Part shown: positions 22,901-32,339 of the stretch, one piece after another
Layout: each line of letters starts with the position of its first letter
How positions within the stretch are numbered: the first letter of the stretch is position 1
Assembly: GCA_014529385.2 (NCBI GenBank)
Contig: CM043946.1
Span: 22,832,077-22,896,076, forward strand
Length of the DNA stretch: 64,000 bases
Source of the DNA: Adiantum capillus-veneris
Lineage: Eukaryota > Streptophyta > Polypodiopsida > Polypodiales > Pteridaceae
Direction: 5' to 3'
Notes under the pieces: model-generated
Database searches by the model: none
What the model saw: only the letters and a program-made list of their open reading frames with translations
What the model was told of the DNA's origin: nothing
Translations under genes and position numbers: made by a program

Positions 22901-25225
22901 TACACATTCTTTGTTAGCTCTAGTGTTGGAAGGGAAACAATTGGTGTTGTGTTGCTACAACAAGATCCCCACAGTACAAGGATGCGACCCATCTACTTTG
23001 CTAGTAGGGTCATTATTGCTTTGGAGAGAGACTACATAGAAGCAGAACTCATGATGATTTCTCTCATGTTTGCGATAAGGAAGTTTAGATCCTACTTGCT
23101 CCCAAAACCTTTTGTAATCCTCACCGCAGAGAATTTGTTCCCTTGGGTGTCATCTCAAATGAATCTTAGTACTAGGATCTCAAAGTGGATTATGGAGTTG
23201 CAAGAGTTTCAATACTCTTTCAAGGTAGAAGATAGTGTGCGTGCACAATTGGCAGGGATTCTCACTTATAGGGTGCATGAAAAGGAGATTAAGGTGCCTG
23301 AAGTAAAGACCCTACCATTGCCACCACCAAAAAGTATTCCTAATGCTTTTACCTTGTTCTTTGATGGAGCTTTTCGTCGAGCCACAGGAAAAGCAGGGGG
23401 AGGGCTAGTGTTGCTCAACCCAAGTGGAGAGGTGGTCATGAAAGAGAAGTTCAATCTACCAGGTTCAACTAGCAACAATGAAGCAGAATATGACACACTA
23501 CTTCATGGTTTAAAGATGTGCATTGGCCAAGGGATAAAACGTCTCATGGTAAAGGGAGATGCACTTCTCATTGTTAAACAGATTTTAGGCATTTGGGCAT
23601 GCAAGAATGAAAGCTTAAAGACAAAAGTTCATGACATTTGTAGATTGTTTAATCAATTTGAAGAAGTGCAACTATATCATATTCCTAGGAAACAGAATGA
23701 AGATGCCGATTTACTTGCACAGCAAGTAGTTACATGTGTTGAGAAAGAAGTGCAGGTCATCATGGTGGCAGCAACTGTCAAGCAACCGAGATACCAGGGA
23801 TTGGAGTCATTGACTCCCATTATTAGCTACATTTTGGAGGGCGAGTTTCCACAAGACTTCACGAAGGCTCAGAAGAGGAGACTCATGAAGAAGGCAAGTT
23901 TCTATCTCTTCCTAGAAGGCTCCCTCTATCAAAGAGGAAGGGATCAAGTATGGAGAAGAGTACCAACTATTGAGGAAATTCCAGCCATTCTAAAAGGTTT
24001 GCATGAAGAAGCATGTGGTGGTCATTTTTCCCAAGAATTAACTGTGAAGAAGATTTTGCTTGCGGGGTATGTTTGGCCAAGTCTGCATGTGGATGTCCAA
24101 CATTGGTGTAAAAGTTGTCACAATTGTCAGGTAAATGGGAATAGAAGATTGATTTATGGTCCAAGGAAAATCGTGCTTGCAAATGGACCCTTTGAAAAGT
24201 GGGGCATTGATGCTATGGGTCCTCTGCCCAGGACAAAAAATGGTAAACTCTACATTCTAGTGGTTGTAGACTATATGACTAGGTGGGTGGAAGCACAAAG
24301 TGTGGCAAAGGTAAATGAGAGGACAGTGAGCAAATTCGTCTACACTCACATTTGTTGTAGATTTGGCACACCTTTGGAGATTGTTTCTGATAATGGTCCA
24401 GGGTTTAGAAAGGGATTGCTCACAGAAGTCTGTGAAGAACTTCACATTCTACATCGTCACAGTACACCCTACTATCCCCAATCAAATGGTTTGGTAGAAA
24501 AAACTAATGGTGTCATTGCATGCATCAGTAGAAAGATGGTGAAAAACAAGACAAAGTTGTGGGATGACTTCTTGGATGGTGCCTTGTGGGCATATCGAAC
24601 CACATATAGGGAAGCCACGGAGTTCACACCATTTCACTTGGTCTATGGTCAAGAGGCTTTAGAGCCAATTGAACTAAACATTCCAACAATGCGACTTCAT
24701 GGCAAATCAGCACAAGATGATCAAGAAGCATGGATGGATCGACTTCTTACCTTAGCTGAGCTTGAGTGGAAAAGAGAAGCAGCATACGAGTGCTATAAGA
24801 GGAAAGCCACACAGACAAAGGAGAAGCTTGACAAGAAACTGAAGGACAAAGGCATCAATAAAGGAGATCTTGTGCTAAGGTATGACAATCAACTCGATAA
24901 TCGTTTTGATGCCAAATTTGAAACAAGATGGCAAGGGCCATACATAGTCAAGAAGGCTTTCAATTCAAGTTACTATCAGCTTATGGACTTGAATGGTAAA
25001 GAGCACTCCAGGAAAGTAAACGGGTATCGCTTGAAGCCCTATTTGAGTCGCCTTCTACCAAAGGATCTACCAAAGATCTGTCAAAAGGCCACTGTCTCAT
25101 GTAAGTATTGTTACATGAAGCATGAGTGTAACTCTAGCCAAAATTCTGAGGGGCCAAACAATAAAGATCTCGTCAAGGACTCTGAAGCGCTCTCTTTGGA
25201 AAAGATGCTTTATGATGGTACATGA
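19946..25225 (+). CDS. gag-pol: Intact Tat-type Gag-Pol polyprotein (1759 aa)
   Basis: One uninterrupted frame encodes every enzyme of a Tat gypsy element. Gag capsid occupies about residues 10-170 and the zinc knuckle CWNCGESGHGMYNC is at 246-259. Protease has D459-R-G-A and ILGRPWL. Reverse transcriptase (about 720-900) carries the box FIDD at 846-849. A degenerate first RNase H follows. The archaeal-type RNase H starts LFFDGAF (D1140) with NNEAEYDTL. Integrase has H-H-C-C (HEEACGGHF, CKSCHNC), D1422, D1482 and E1518 in a D-x35-E spacing. ATG 19946 is the first methionine after the junction with copia B; the frame is open a little further upstream. Oddity: the protease triad reads DRG instead of DTG or DSG. 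The full-length frame suggests a young insertion, although its 5' regulatory end is gone. Confidence 0.93.
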   Translation: MESQRQMSGYPLFFGEPGEDAELFLANFKMSCRIKRIITDQERVEMFEVVLRKDASTWFESLPEEVKGNYTEVLNRFKKYFFDPQNTQKLWQDIVSHKQKDLDDYYLYKQEFLRLWALWIRNVANPGDGAEFLKKERFIAGLFHDLKVKVEAGEPATFDAAETRDAEKYRKLKCLRGEVPIEGLRPKGKSQASTSREIPEVTAEVIEKLNESLSSLSIHLAQAVGPKGQAKKSKARDPRPRRVLQCWNCGESGHGMYNCPWPRGEPGRPNLNYPVMNAGEGIGQQPRLLQRPNGPRPPPQGVEGVPPLPDPNVHVVEVTNSNEVDMEANGIKRGRGKGKEKEGVPSQSDHGQGKKAKETKEAKRTRRRINLQDFPLGHGMAPYNLLEDMRGKGPDISWPQFLALCPQVRRDLTKAVSTRRKVKESFPIVKIAHVEMNEDITPVLDYYIKGRLVRKGLVDRGAQICIMTEGLMQILGMHIHETPKIKVKMANNSKARCVGICKNVFVEAFGIKKAVDFYFMSTKGNGYPFILGRPWLMKMRALQDWESGKLICRNDNHKKVVFDMKEQRQEELHEESSQSETEEGWTDSTSEEESSGSITEEESSIEVMGVRFKPSNEETSCQGLEEVVPQENEGVQDEGMLEGMLSTTLTKDEREEFKCVLRKFPRIFAKDYTDVRGVDAVQHKIELKPEATPKAQKLRRLGVIKEQALLKEVRKLLAASFIYPVENSEWVSPVVVTPKKNGKWRVCVDYRPLNEATKRDHFPLPFQDEILNEVAGHEKYTMCDGYSGYFQIGIALEDQLKTTFITPWDCYAFRVMPFGLTNAPATFQRFMNMVFQAFFGKSIRVFIDDFCIYSSKSLHLQRVEEGLKKLYDMGGQLNPDKCHIGEDEVILLGHKVSYKGIEVDPSKAKALIELPSPKSLKEVISFIQKVKYMSRFIHLASELLHPLQKLTQQVEFAWSDELEEYFCNIKVILSELPTLMPPCWEYTFFVSSSVGRETIGVVLLQQDPHSTRMRPIYFASRVIIALERDYIEAELMMISLMFAIRKFRSYLLPKPFVILTAENLFPWVSSQMNLSTRISKWIMELQEFQYSFKVEDSVRAQLAGILTYRVHEKEIKVPEVKTLPLPPPKSIPNAFTLFFDGAFRRATGKAGGGLVLLNPSGEVVMKEKFNLPGSTSNNEAEYDTLLHGLKMCIGQGIKRLMVKGDALLIVKQILGIWACKNESLKTKVHDICRLFNQFEEVQLYHIPRKQNEDADLLAQQVVTCVEKEVQVIMVAATVKQPRYQGLESLTPIISYILEGEFPQDFTKAQKRRLMKKASFYLFLEGSLYQRGRDQVWRRVPTIEEIPAILKGLHEEACGGHFSQELTVKKILLAGYVWPSLHVDVQHWCKSCHNCQVNGNRRLIYGPRKIVLANGPFEKWGIDAMGPLPRTKNGKLYILVVVDYMTRWVEAQSVAKVNERTVSKFVYTHICCRFGTPLEIVSDNGPGFRKGLLTEVCEELHILHRHSTPYYPQSNGLVEKTNGVIACISRKMVKNKTKLWDDFLDGALWAYRTTYREATEFTPFHLVYGQEALEPIELNIPTMRLHGKSAQDDQEAWMDRLLTLAELEWKREAAYECYKRKATQTKEKLDKKLKDKGINKGDLVLRYDNQLDNRFDAKFETRWQGPYIVKKAFNSSYYQLMDLNGKEHSRKVNGYRLKPYLSRLLPKDLPKICQKATVSCKYCYMKHECNSSQNSEGPNNKDLVKDSEALSLEKMLYDGT

Positions 25226-25239
25226 ATATACCATCATCT

Positions 25240-25253
25240 AGGGGGAGGGCTAA
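25240..25253 (+). other. Polypurine tract of G2
   Basis: AGGGGGAGGGCTAA lies 15 bp after the gag-pol stop and directly before TGATAGCC, the likely first bases of the 3' LTR. It would prime plus-strand DNA synthesis. Confidence 0.8.
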
Positions 25254-27263
25254 TGATAGCCGTTTTTCGGCTCTTTGTAATTGCCACAGTGAGTTACCTC
25301 ACCGTACCAAAATCACCCAAACATTGTGGCTATCCCTACCATTTCACTGTATATAGGCGTGCGTGAGTCACGGGACTTTCTTAAAAAAACCCTCAATTAG
25401 CTAGTCATTGGGCTAGTTGAGCCAAAAAAATAAAAAAAATAAAAAATATAAGTATATTTTGGCCCATGCGTATGTAAATATTTCTTTGTATATAGGGCCT
25501 AAATAAAAGATTTTTTTCATAATTATTTTGGTATTTATTTAAATATTTCTACCAAGGTGTGTGTTATTTATGCTCTGTACATTGCCTCACCATTACCACA
25601 ATTTTTCATACTCTTTATTCCATATAGAAATATTTTCATGTAAGCTTCTCTTATATTTGGTGTAACTCCACCCCAACAAAAATCCAAAAAAACTAGTTTT
25701 ATTTATGTGTATATTTTTTCACTATTGTGATTTCTCCTTTCCTACATCTATTTTGTTTTTTTTCTAAAAAATTAGAACACCAAAAATATTTATCTTTTTA
25801 TGATAGCCTCATAATGAGAGAGATTTCTTTTGACCCCTTTATATTTTTTCCACTTATATTATTTATATTTGACATGTACATATTTTTTAGACCCCTCAAT
25901 ATTTGATTTTCTTAGTTGTACTATTCACTTATATCATGATCTCAACAATATCTTCAATTATAGACCTACCAAATAAGGTCAAGGGTAGGTGGCATGCATA
26001 CATGCACTATGGAGGGCTCACTCTTGGAGGTATTCAAAAGAATCATCCAAAGAAGGACCCCACAAGGACCTTGTGCAGTGGAAAAAAACGGTCGGTTTTG
26101 CTGAATTTTTAAAGTTCACTTGCTCTCCGAATTTGAAAAGGTGATACAAACAAAAGTTGTAGCTCGTGGGCTGAACTTTTGTCTCAAATTTTTTCATATT
26201 TTTCTGAGCTACGCGCTGTGAGTTATGATTTTATTAGTGGACCCTAGTTTTTCCATGCTATGCAGCCACACTCTCTCTTCCACTTTATCATTTTCCTCTT
26301 TCACACACACTTCTCCACTCATCATTCCCACCTCTCTCACCACTCCTCTCTGCACCCTACTCACCTTCTCCTCAACCTTGAAGAATAAGAGAAACCATGG
26401 TGAACTCATACCTCCCACACACAATTCCATTCCAAAATTGACCACCTAGTCTCATTTTTCCTCCTCCAAATTACCCATATCTATCAAAAAAACCACAAAA
26501 TTCAGCCTCTTCTCTTAAAAGACAGCATCATGGTGGTTGATTACTCAGCTTCAATTACCTTGTCTCTCAAGGAAGGTCAAGAGTGGAGAAAAAATGTACC
26601 GTCAAAGCTAGTGGACCGTCAACGAGCGTCAAAATTGGCCCTACTCAAGACACTTGGAGCATCAACCTTGTAAGAAATCCACCTTTTCTTACCTCTTAAG
26701 AGTTTTTCTTCCTTATTTGTATCCTACATGGATACTCCCATTGTAAATATCCAATTCCATTTGTAAATTAATACTAACTCTACTAACACTAACCCACTAT
26801 GAAAAGTCCTATCACCTCCATATCTCTCCTCTCTCTTTCCCCACCAACTTCTTGATAATTCCAAGCAAAAGAAATTAGATAAATTGCTAAAAATCTAACC
26901 CAACCATGGTTAGAGGAGTAACCCTAGCCTTCAAAATTGCTATAAAAGGAGGGTGTAGCTAGCACAAAAGGGGGAGCCATAAGCAAGAGCACTATGCTAT
27001 AGCTTGAGAAGCCAAGCTCAACCTCTCTAGAAGGAGCTCTTGAGTGGAGGCTCATTGTCTTATGCATGTGCATATGTTGTAATAGGGGATTAGCAAGGGA
27101 ACTCTATGCCATTGTAAGAGAGAGAGTGATCATTCAATTGAGAGTAGGAAATCTATCATTTCTCCTACTAGTGTAAGCCCAACATTTGCTGAATCAAGGA
27201 GGGTGGATTTGGACTAAGCTTGGATACTTTTGTCTCCCTTCCAACGTGAAGTAATGGACAACA
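25254..27263 (+). repeat. Probable 3' LTR of G2 (about 2 kb)
   Basis: The stretch after the polypurine tract has no gene. It is AT-rich, and a TATA box (TATAAAAG at 26941-26948) preceded by a long AT-rich region fits an LTR promoter, with transcript start expected near 26970. The 3' boundary is a guess because the 5' LTR is absent. Short open frames here (25903-26112, 26225-26449) look random. Confidence 0.6.
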
Positions 27264-27607
27264 ATGATGCGTAAGTGTCTTGGTGTTTTTTGTTAAGTTC
27301 TTGATAGCTTGTCTCTGGTGTTGTCATCAATCTAGCCATAAATCCCACATACTGTAAGAGGGCGACAGGGTGGAGAGGACTCCCCTGGCTTTAAGACAGT
27401 GATTGGGGTGGCTTTTTTTTGTGATGTGTTGTGGTGAAATTTACGCAAGCTATGTTGAACAAATACTAATCTCACTTTCATTTGTCATGACAGATTTGTA
27501 AGAAGGTATTAATGCAACAAGCACCCCCTCCCCCTTTCTCTCTCTTTCTTAAATATATAGTTGTGTTTGCTTGATCATTGCCGATACGTTTCAAAGCAGC
27601 CCGAGCA

Positions 27608-27690
<83 letters not shown>

Positions 27691-28018
27691 GTGTTTTAGT
27701 GTGTAAAAGTGTTCCATTGGTGTTAGGGTTAGTGTAAATTCCTTGCTTGTTTGTGGGTTGCTCTAACGATTCTCCTCTTTTGCATCCTAGTTCGCTCTTA
27801 AACTAGGTGGTGCCCCTTGTGTAGTTGGGATTTGGCTGTGGGTTTGTAGTTTTGGTTTGTGTTGTGTTGTGCCCCAGCCCCATTGAGCAGCACGGGAGCC
27901 TTGAAGGGTGTCTAGAGGTTGCTCTTCTTGTTGCCCGCCCCGGACCGCCTCAGTACTAGTAAACGCACTCACACGATCGATGCTCCAAAAACAAAATTAT
28001 ATTCTTGAGGAAAGAGAC
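27264..28018 (+). other. Leader of G3, with long (CT)n array at 27610-27687
   Basis: No coding frame is supported. A pure CT microsatellite of about 77 bp lies at 27610-27687. The sequence to its right (27690-28018) is GT-rich and should be the untranslated leader or 5' LTR of G3, but I could not match it to the sequences 3' of G3 and found no clear primer site. Confidence 0.5.
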
Positions 28019-30418
28019 ATGGCATCAATTGCCCAATCTCAGAAAAAGAAGAAAACACAAAGAAAGAGATCGCAAAAAGTAGCGAAGTCAGACCCCAGCT
28101 CAAAGACCAACATAGGGACTGGTGATGACCCCGTATATATGAACGACGCTGAAGAAGGTTCTGATTCAGGTGAAACCATGGAGACCAAAACGACCACTAA
28201 CATAGAAACCAACAAGGAAGATCTTCATTAGCCACAATGGCCAGGATCCAAAAAGAAGATAGGAACTTACCCAAACCCTACAGAGGAGATTCAGCGAGTC
28301 AAGCAATTAACGAGTTTGGTAGAAGATACCCAAAGGGATCTAGAACCAGCACCTAGGAAGATCCAAATTACAGACACCGTGTTCCCTACGCAACAACAAC
28401 CTCACCAAGTCCATAGACCCTTGGACATACCTAGTGTCATCCAAGAAGAAAGTGACTTAAAGTCATGGGAAAGTGGGCGTACTCACTTCTTGATGGAAAG
28501 AATGTTTACAGAGGGACTACCTGATCCTATCGAAGAAATGGAGATCCCATCTTTCCCACGTCAAGGGAATGAAGTCCAAAAGGTGCCGTTAAACATTGCG
28601 AAATTGATGGATTTCATGTCTTCAGAAGTTAGAACCACCATCATGTCCAAACTATATAAAGACCCTGAGCTAGTCTCATCTCTTCGAGCCTTCCTCAATG
28701 GAGAACTAAAGTTTGGGCTACCACAATTTTCACAGATGGATGGAGTTGGGGAGATGCCAATAGAGGAGGAACACTTAGATCTACAACCCAACCTAGATGA
28801 GAACTTTGTTATAGAAATACCCATTAACAAGTTGGGACAATACTTTGAGGGTGATGAATCTAATGCAACTATACCAATTACTACTAAGGGATTAACTGTG
28901 AAGGGAATCCTTGATGGTGGCGCTGGGGTTAGCATTGTGACTAAAAATTGCTGGGAGTCTATGGGGAGACCTCACCTTGAAGCCACAAGAGTAGTGGTAA
29001 AAATGTATAATGGATCTATTGTTACACCTATTGGAATGCTAAAGGATCTCATGATCAAGGTCTTGGGACACAAGGTAAGCCAGACTTTCATTGTTATGGA
29101 TTTTTCCAAGCATCCTATGTCATTTGAGATGATCTTAGGGCGTCCATTCATGAGGGAAGAAAAAATGGTGCATGACTGGTCCAAAAACCATGTCTACTTA
29201 CAGTTCCAAGAGTGTGTCATTCGAGTTGATCTTTTAAGTGGTCGAACGCATCCTCTAGGAAATAAATTCATCATTGATAATCGATCAGACACAACAATTC
29301 ACTCAGCTCCATTACAGTATTGTTACACGTGTAACGAAGACACGGATATTGGGAAGAACTCTAATTATATGGATGTACTACCTGGGATGACGGAGTCGGA
29401 CAATGTGGATTGCATCCACCTAGCAGCAACTATAGATACATGGGGAGCTAGAGGAACAACCTGTGTAACACCAGATGGGGAAGAGATACCACACATTGCA
29501 CCAGTAAATATGTTAGGTGTAGCGCATGTAACATCCGATGATCAGAAAGAGGCACACCTACCTGAGAGTGAAACTGATGATTCCTCAAAGGCTTCAGGCC
29601 AATACACATCAGAAACGGAATCTCAGGGAGAAATGGATTCAGAACCTGAGGAAACATCGAGTGAACCAAGTATAGAAACTAAACACTCAAGGCCTAGTAC
29701 AACCGTCTATGGTAATTTATATGAGATTGAAGAAGATACAAGCAAAGACCTATCAGGCGTGTCGAGTTCAAACATTTACCAAAATCAAAACCTTAATAAG
29801 AAACAAAGGTCATATAAGAGACGACGATATCGAGAAAATGCGAGAGCTAGGATAAACAAGGAAAGATCTACTGCAGAATGTCTTAGCTATCTAGGGGCAT
29901 GTGATGCTCATCGAAAGCTAGTAGACAATTGGGGTGAACATCTCCAGAGTGTCATGTGGTATAGCCCGCGACCCATTGACCTCGCTCAATTGGAGGTTAC
30001 AGAGCCGAAATTGAGTCGAACTATAAGAAGACGTCAAAACCGAGAGTTAGCACAACAACAAAAGGAGGCAGAACTAAAAGAAAGGTCTCCGTCAGGACAA
30101 GAGCCTGCTGACTTACATACGGCTCCTGAACATATTAAATCTTATACCACGGGGGAGCGAAAGGTTGTGTATGCCAAAGCCCAACGAATACCTACCAATG
30201 GAAGCAGTGAAGTCTATGATGGTCCATCGGTAGTTAAAGAGATAGAATTAGCAGAACCAGGTGAGGAGTCTAAACCAGTCTTTATTGCTCAAGACCTTAC
30301 CGAAACTGAAAAGGCTGTACTTAAGGAGCTCCTCAAGGAATACAAGGATATCTTTGCTTGGACATATCATGACATGAAGGGCGTTCCACCTTCTATGTGC
30401 AACATACAATTCCCATGA
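28019..30418 (+). pseudogene. G3 first ORF with retropepsin
   Basis: The frame starts at ATG 28019, is interrupted by TAG at 28229-28231 and then stays open to 30418. The N-terminus is lysine-rich (KKKKTQRKRSQK). A glutamate-rich region follows, then a retropepsin at about 28870-29220: GILDGGAGVSIVT (aspartate codon 28913), KMYNGSIVTPIG and ILGRPFMREEKMVHDW. The triad reads DGG instead of DTG. A long acidic, serine-rich linker leads to LLKEYKDIFAWTYHDMKGVP, the usual approach to reverse transcriptase. No Gag capsid or zinc knuckle is visible although this is the gag position. The ORF ends out of frame with the next one because of an apparent one-base loss near 30398. Confidence 0.8.
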
Positions 30419-31959
30419 TCAACACTGCTAAACCCGTCCAGCAACGACCCTATCCAATGAATCCTAAGTACGCCAAAATTGTACAAGAGGAGATTGAAAA
30501 ACTTATCCAATGTGGATTCATATACCCTATTGAGCACTCAGAATGGGTTTCTCCAATAGTCATTGTGCCAAAAAAGAATGTAAAACTAAGAGTGTGCGTG
30601 GACCTCAAGAAAGTTAGTGCAGCCACTAGGAGAGATCATTATCCCTTGCCATATTCAGAACATGTGCTTGAAAGAGTTGCGGGCAAGGAAGCTTATAGCT
30701 TTTTAGATGGGTCCTCTGGTTACAATCAAATCACAATTGCATTAGAGGACCAAGCTAAAACTGCTTTTATCACAGAGTTTGGAGTGTTTGCATTTCGTGT
30801 TATGGCTTTTGGCTTAACAAATGCCCCTGCTACATTCCAACGATTAATAAACACTGCGTTTAAGGAATTTCTAAGGGAGTTTTGTGAAGCTTTCCTAGAC
30901 GACCTTTGTGTTTATTCTTCTTGGGAGAAGCATTTGTTATATCTACGAAAAATATTTGAAAGGTGCAAATTTTATCGCATCTCATTGAACCCTGTAGAAT
31001 GCCAATTTTGGGTTAAGCATGGACTCATTCTAGGGCATATAGTGTCCAAGAACGGGATATCCACAGATGAGAGTAAGATTAAATCCATTGCCACTTTGCC
31101 ACCACCTACGAACTATAAAGGAGTTCAAAGATTTATGGGCCATGTTGGTTATTATCGAAGGTTTATTTTAAACTTTGCCAAGATAGCGCGTCCATTGTAC
31201 AAGCTTCTTATCGAGTTTCACTGGACGGAAGAATGTCACCAATCTTATGAGTTATTAAAGAAGGCCCTAACAAGTGCTCCAATCCTGCGAAAACCTGATT
31301 GGAATGTACCTGTTCATGTGCATATTGATGCATCAAACTTTGCTATTGGGTGTGTTCTAACTCAACCAGGAGAACATAAATTGGACTACCCTATTAGCTT
31401 TGCAAGTCGCCAATTAAATGATGCCGAGATGAACTACACTACTACAGAGCGCGAAGGTCTAGCTATGATTTACGCAGTAAAGAAATTTCGCTATTACCTT
31501 CTTGCTACCAAGTTTGTGTTTTATGTTGATCATCAAGCATTGCTATATTTGGTAAACAAGCCGTGTTTCACAAGTCGAATTACACGATGGTTGTTAATTC
31601 TTCTTGACTTTGACTTCACCGTTATTGTGAGGCCTGGGAGGAAACATGTCATGGCAGATCATTTATCTCGTATCCCTAATGGCGAAGCTCCTACGGGGGT
31701 TGATGATGAATTGCCCAATACTCCTTTGTTCATTGTTGAGACAATGCCTGAATGGAGTGAAAAGATTGTTAACTTCTTAGTTAATGGTTTTCCACCCAAA
31801 GAGCTGCGAAAAGATATAGCTCGAAAATTAATCAAGGAATGCGAATCCTATTGCTTACTGGCTGGAACCTCTATAAGAGAGGAAAAGATGATGTTCTTAG
31901 ACGCTGTGCCCGCGAGGATGAGTATTTATATATTCTACAAGAGGCACACATGGGCGTAG
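30397..31959 (+). CDS. G3 reverse transcriptase and RNase H
   Basis: The frame contains the reverse-transcriptase core in order: [47 protein letters not shown], the box [10 protein letters not shown] (near 30888-30917), [12 protein letters not shown] and [12 protein letters not shown]. RNase H follows with [38 protein letters not shown] and VMADHLSRI. The last 40 codons are out of frame: the true continuation into integrase is in the next reading, one base back. Two details depart from consensus: FLDD in place of YVDD/FMDD, and V for G in the PKKNG motif. It copies the element's RNA to DNA in the particle. Confidence 0.88.
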   Translation: MQHTIPMINTAKPVQQRPYPMNPKYAKIVQEEIEKLIQCGFIYPIEHSEWVSPIVIVPKKNVKLRVCVDLKKVSAATRRDHYPLPYSEHVLERVAGKEAYSFLDGSSGYNQITIALEDQAKTAFITEFGVFAFRVMAFGLTNAPATFQRLINTAFKEFLREFCEAFLDDLCVYSSWEKHLLYLRKIFERCKFYRISLNPVECQFWVKHGLILGHIVSKNGISTDESKIKSIATLPPPTNYKGVQRFMGHVGYYRRFILNFAKIARPLYKLLIEFHWTEECHQSYELLKKALTSAPILRKPDWNVPVHVHIDASNFAIGCVLTQPGEHKLDYPISFASRQLNDAEMNYTTTEREGLAMIYAVKKFRYYLLATKFVFYVDHQALLYLVNKPCFTSRITRWLLILLDFDFTVIVRPGRKHVMADHLSRIPNGEAPTGVDDELPNTPLFIVETMPEWSEKIVNFLVNGFPPKELRKDIARKLIKECESYCLLAGTSIREEKMMFLDAVPARMSIYIFYKRHTWA

Positions 31960-32339
31960 CTGGTGGTCACTTTTCAGGAAAGTTGACTGCCCGAAAGATC
32001 TTACAGTCAGGCTATTGGTGGGCCACTCTGTTTAAGGATGCATCACTTTTTGCAAAGGGATGTGATGAATGCCAACGCTTCAAGAAGCCACAAAGAAGGG
32101 ATAGGATGCCTCTACATCCCATCAAGGTAACCCAACCATTTGAAAAGTGGGGCTTAGACTTTGTAGGACCGATTAGTCCGACTGCACGTAACACGCAATC
32201 ACGATATATCATTGTGGCTACCGACTATGTAACCAAATGGGCGGAGGCAAAGCAACACGAAAGGCGGATGCAAAAACAAAAGCTAAGTTCCTCTTTGAGA
32301 ACATTATCACACGTTTTGGATGCCCCTTTGAACTTGTGA
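31839..32339 (+). CDS. G3 integrase, N-terminal part
   Basis: This reading carries the link [15 protein letters not shown], the HHCC zinc domain ([13 protein letters not shown] with C-x2-C in GCDECQR), and the first catalytic block [17 protein letters not shown] through [11 protein letters not shown]. It then drifts out of frame near 32259, where one base appears to be missing. Together with the following frame it forms one integrase. The repeated single-base losses in G3 may be sequencing artefacts. Confidence 0.85.
   Translation: MRILLLTGWNLYKRGKDDVLRRCAREDEYLYILQEAHMGVAGGHFSGKLTARKILQSGYWWATLFKDASLFAKGCDECQRFKKPQRRDRMPLHPIKVTQPFEKWGLDFVGPISPTARNTQSRYIIVATDYVTKWAEAKQHERRMQKQKLSSSLRTLSHVLDAPLNL

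Larger units (their letters stand above)
19946..27263 (+). mobile_element. Ty3/gypsy Tat-lineage element G2, 5' end missing
   Basis: An uninterrupted gag-pol frame is followed by a polypurine tract and a probable long 3' LTR. No 5' LTR or primer site lies upstream: only about 48 bp separates the gag ATG from truncated copia B. The right-hand end of the LTR is uncertain; CAACA near 27263 is one candidate. Archaeal-type RNase H places it in the Tat lineage, distinct from G4/G5 by sequence. Confidence 0.85.

Noticed and set aside
27478-27717. Arg-Glu repeat protein on the minus strand
   Set aside because: It is the translation of a (CT)n microsatellite.
30390-32339. Programmed -1 ribosomal frameshifting in G3
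   Set aside because: Three shifts in the same direction were tempting, but no slippery heptamer plus structure is evident and each site fits loss of one base in the conserved protein.
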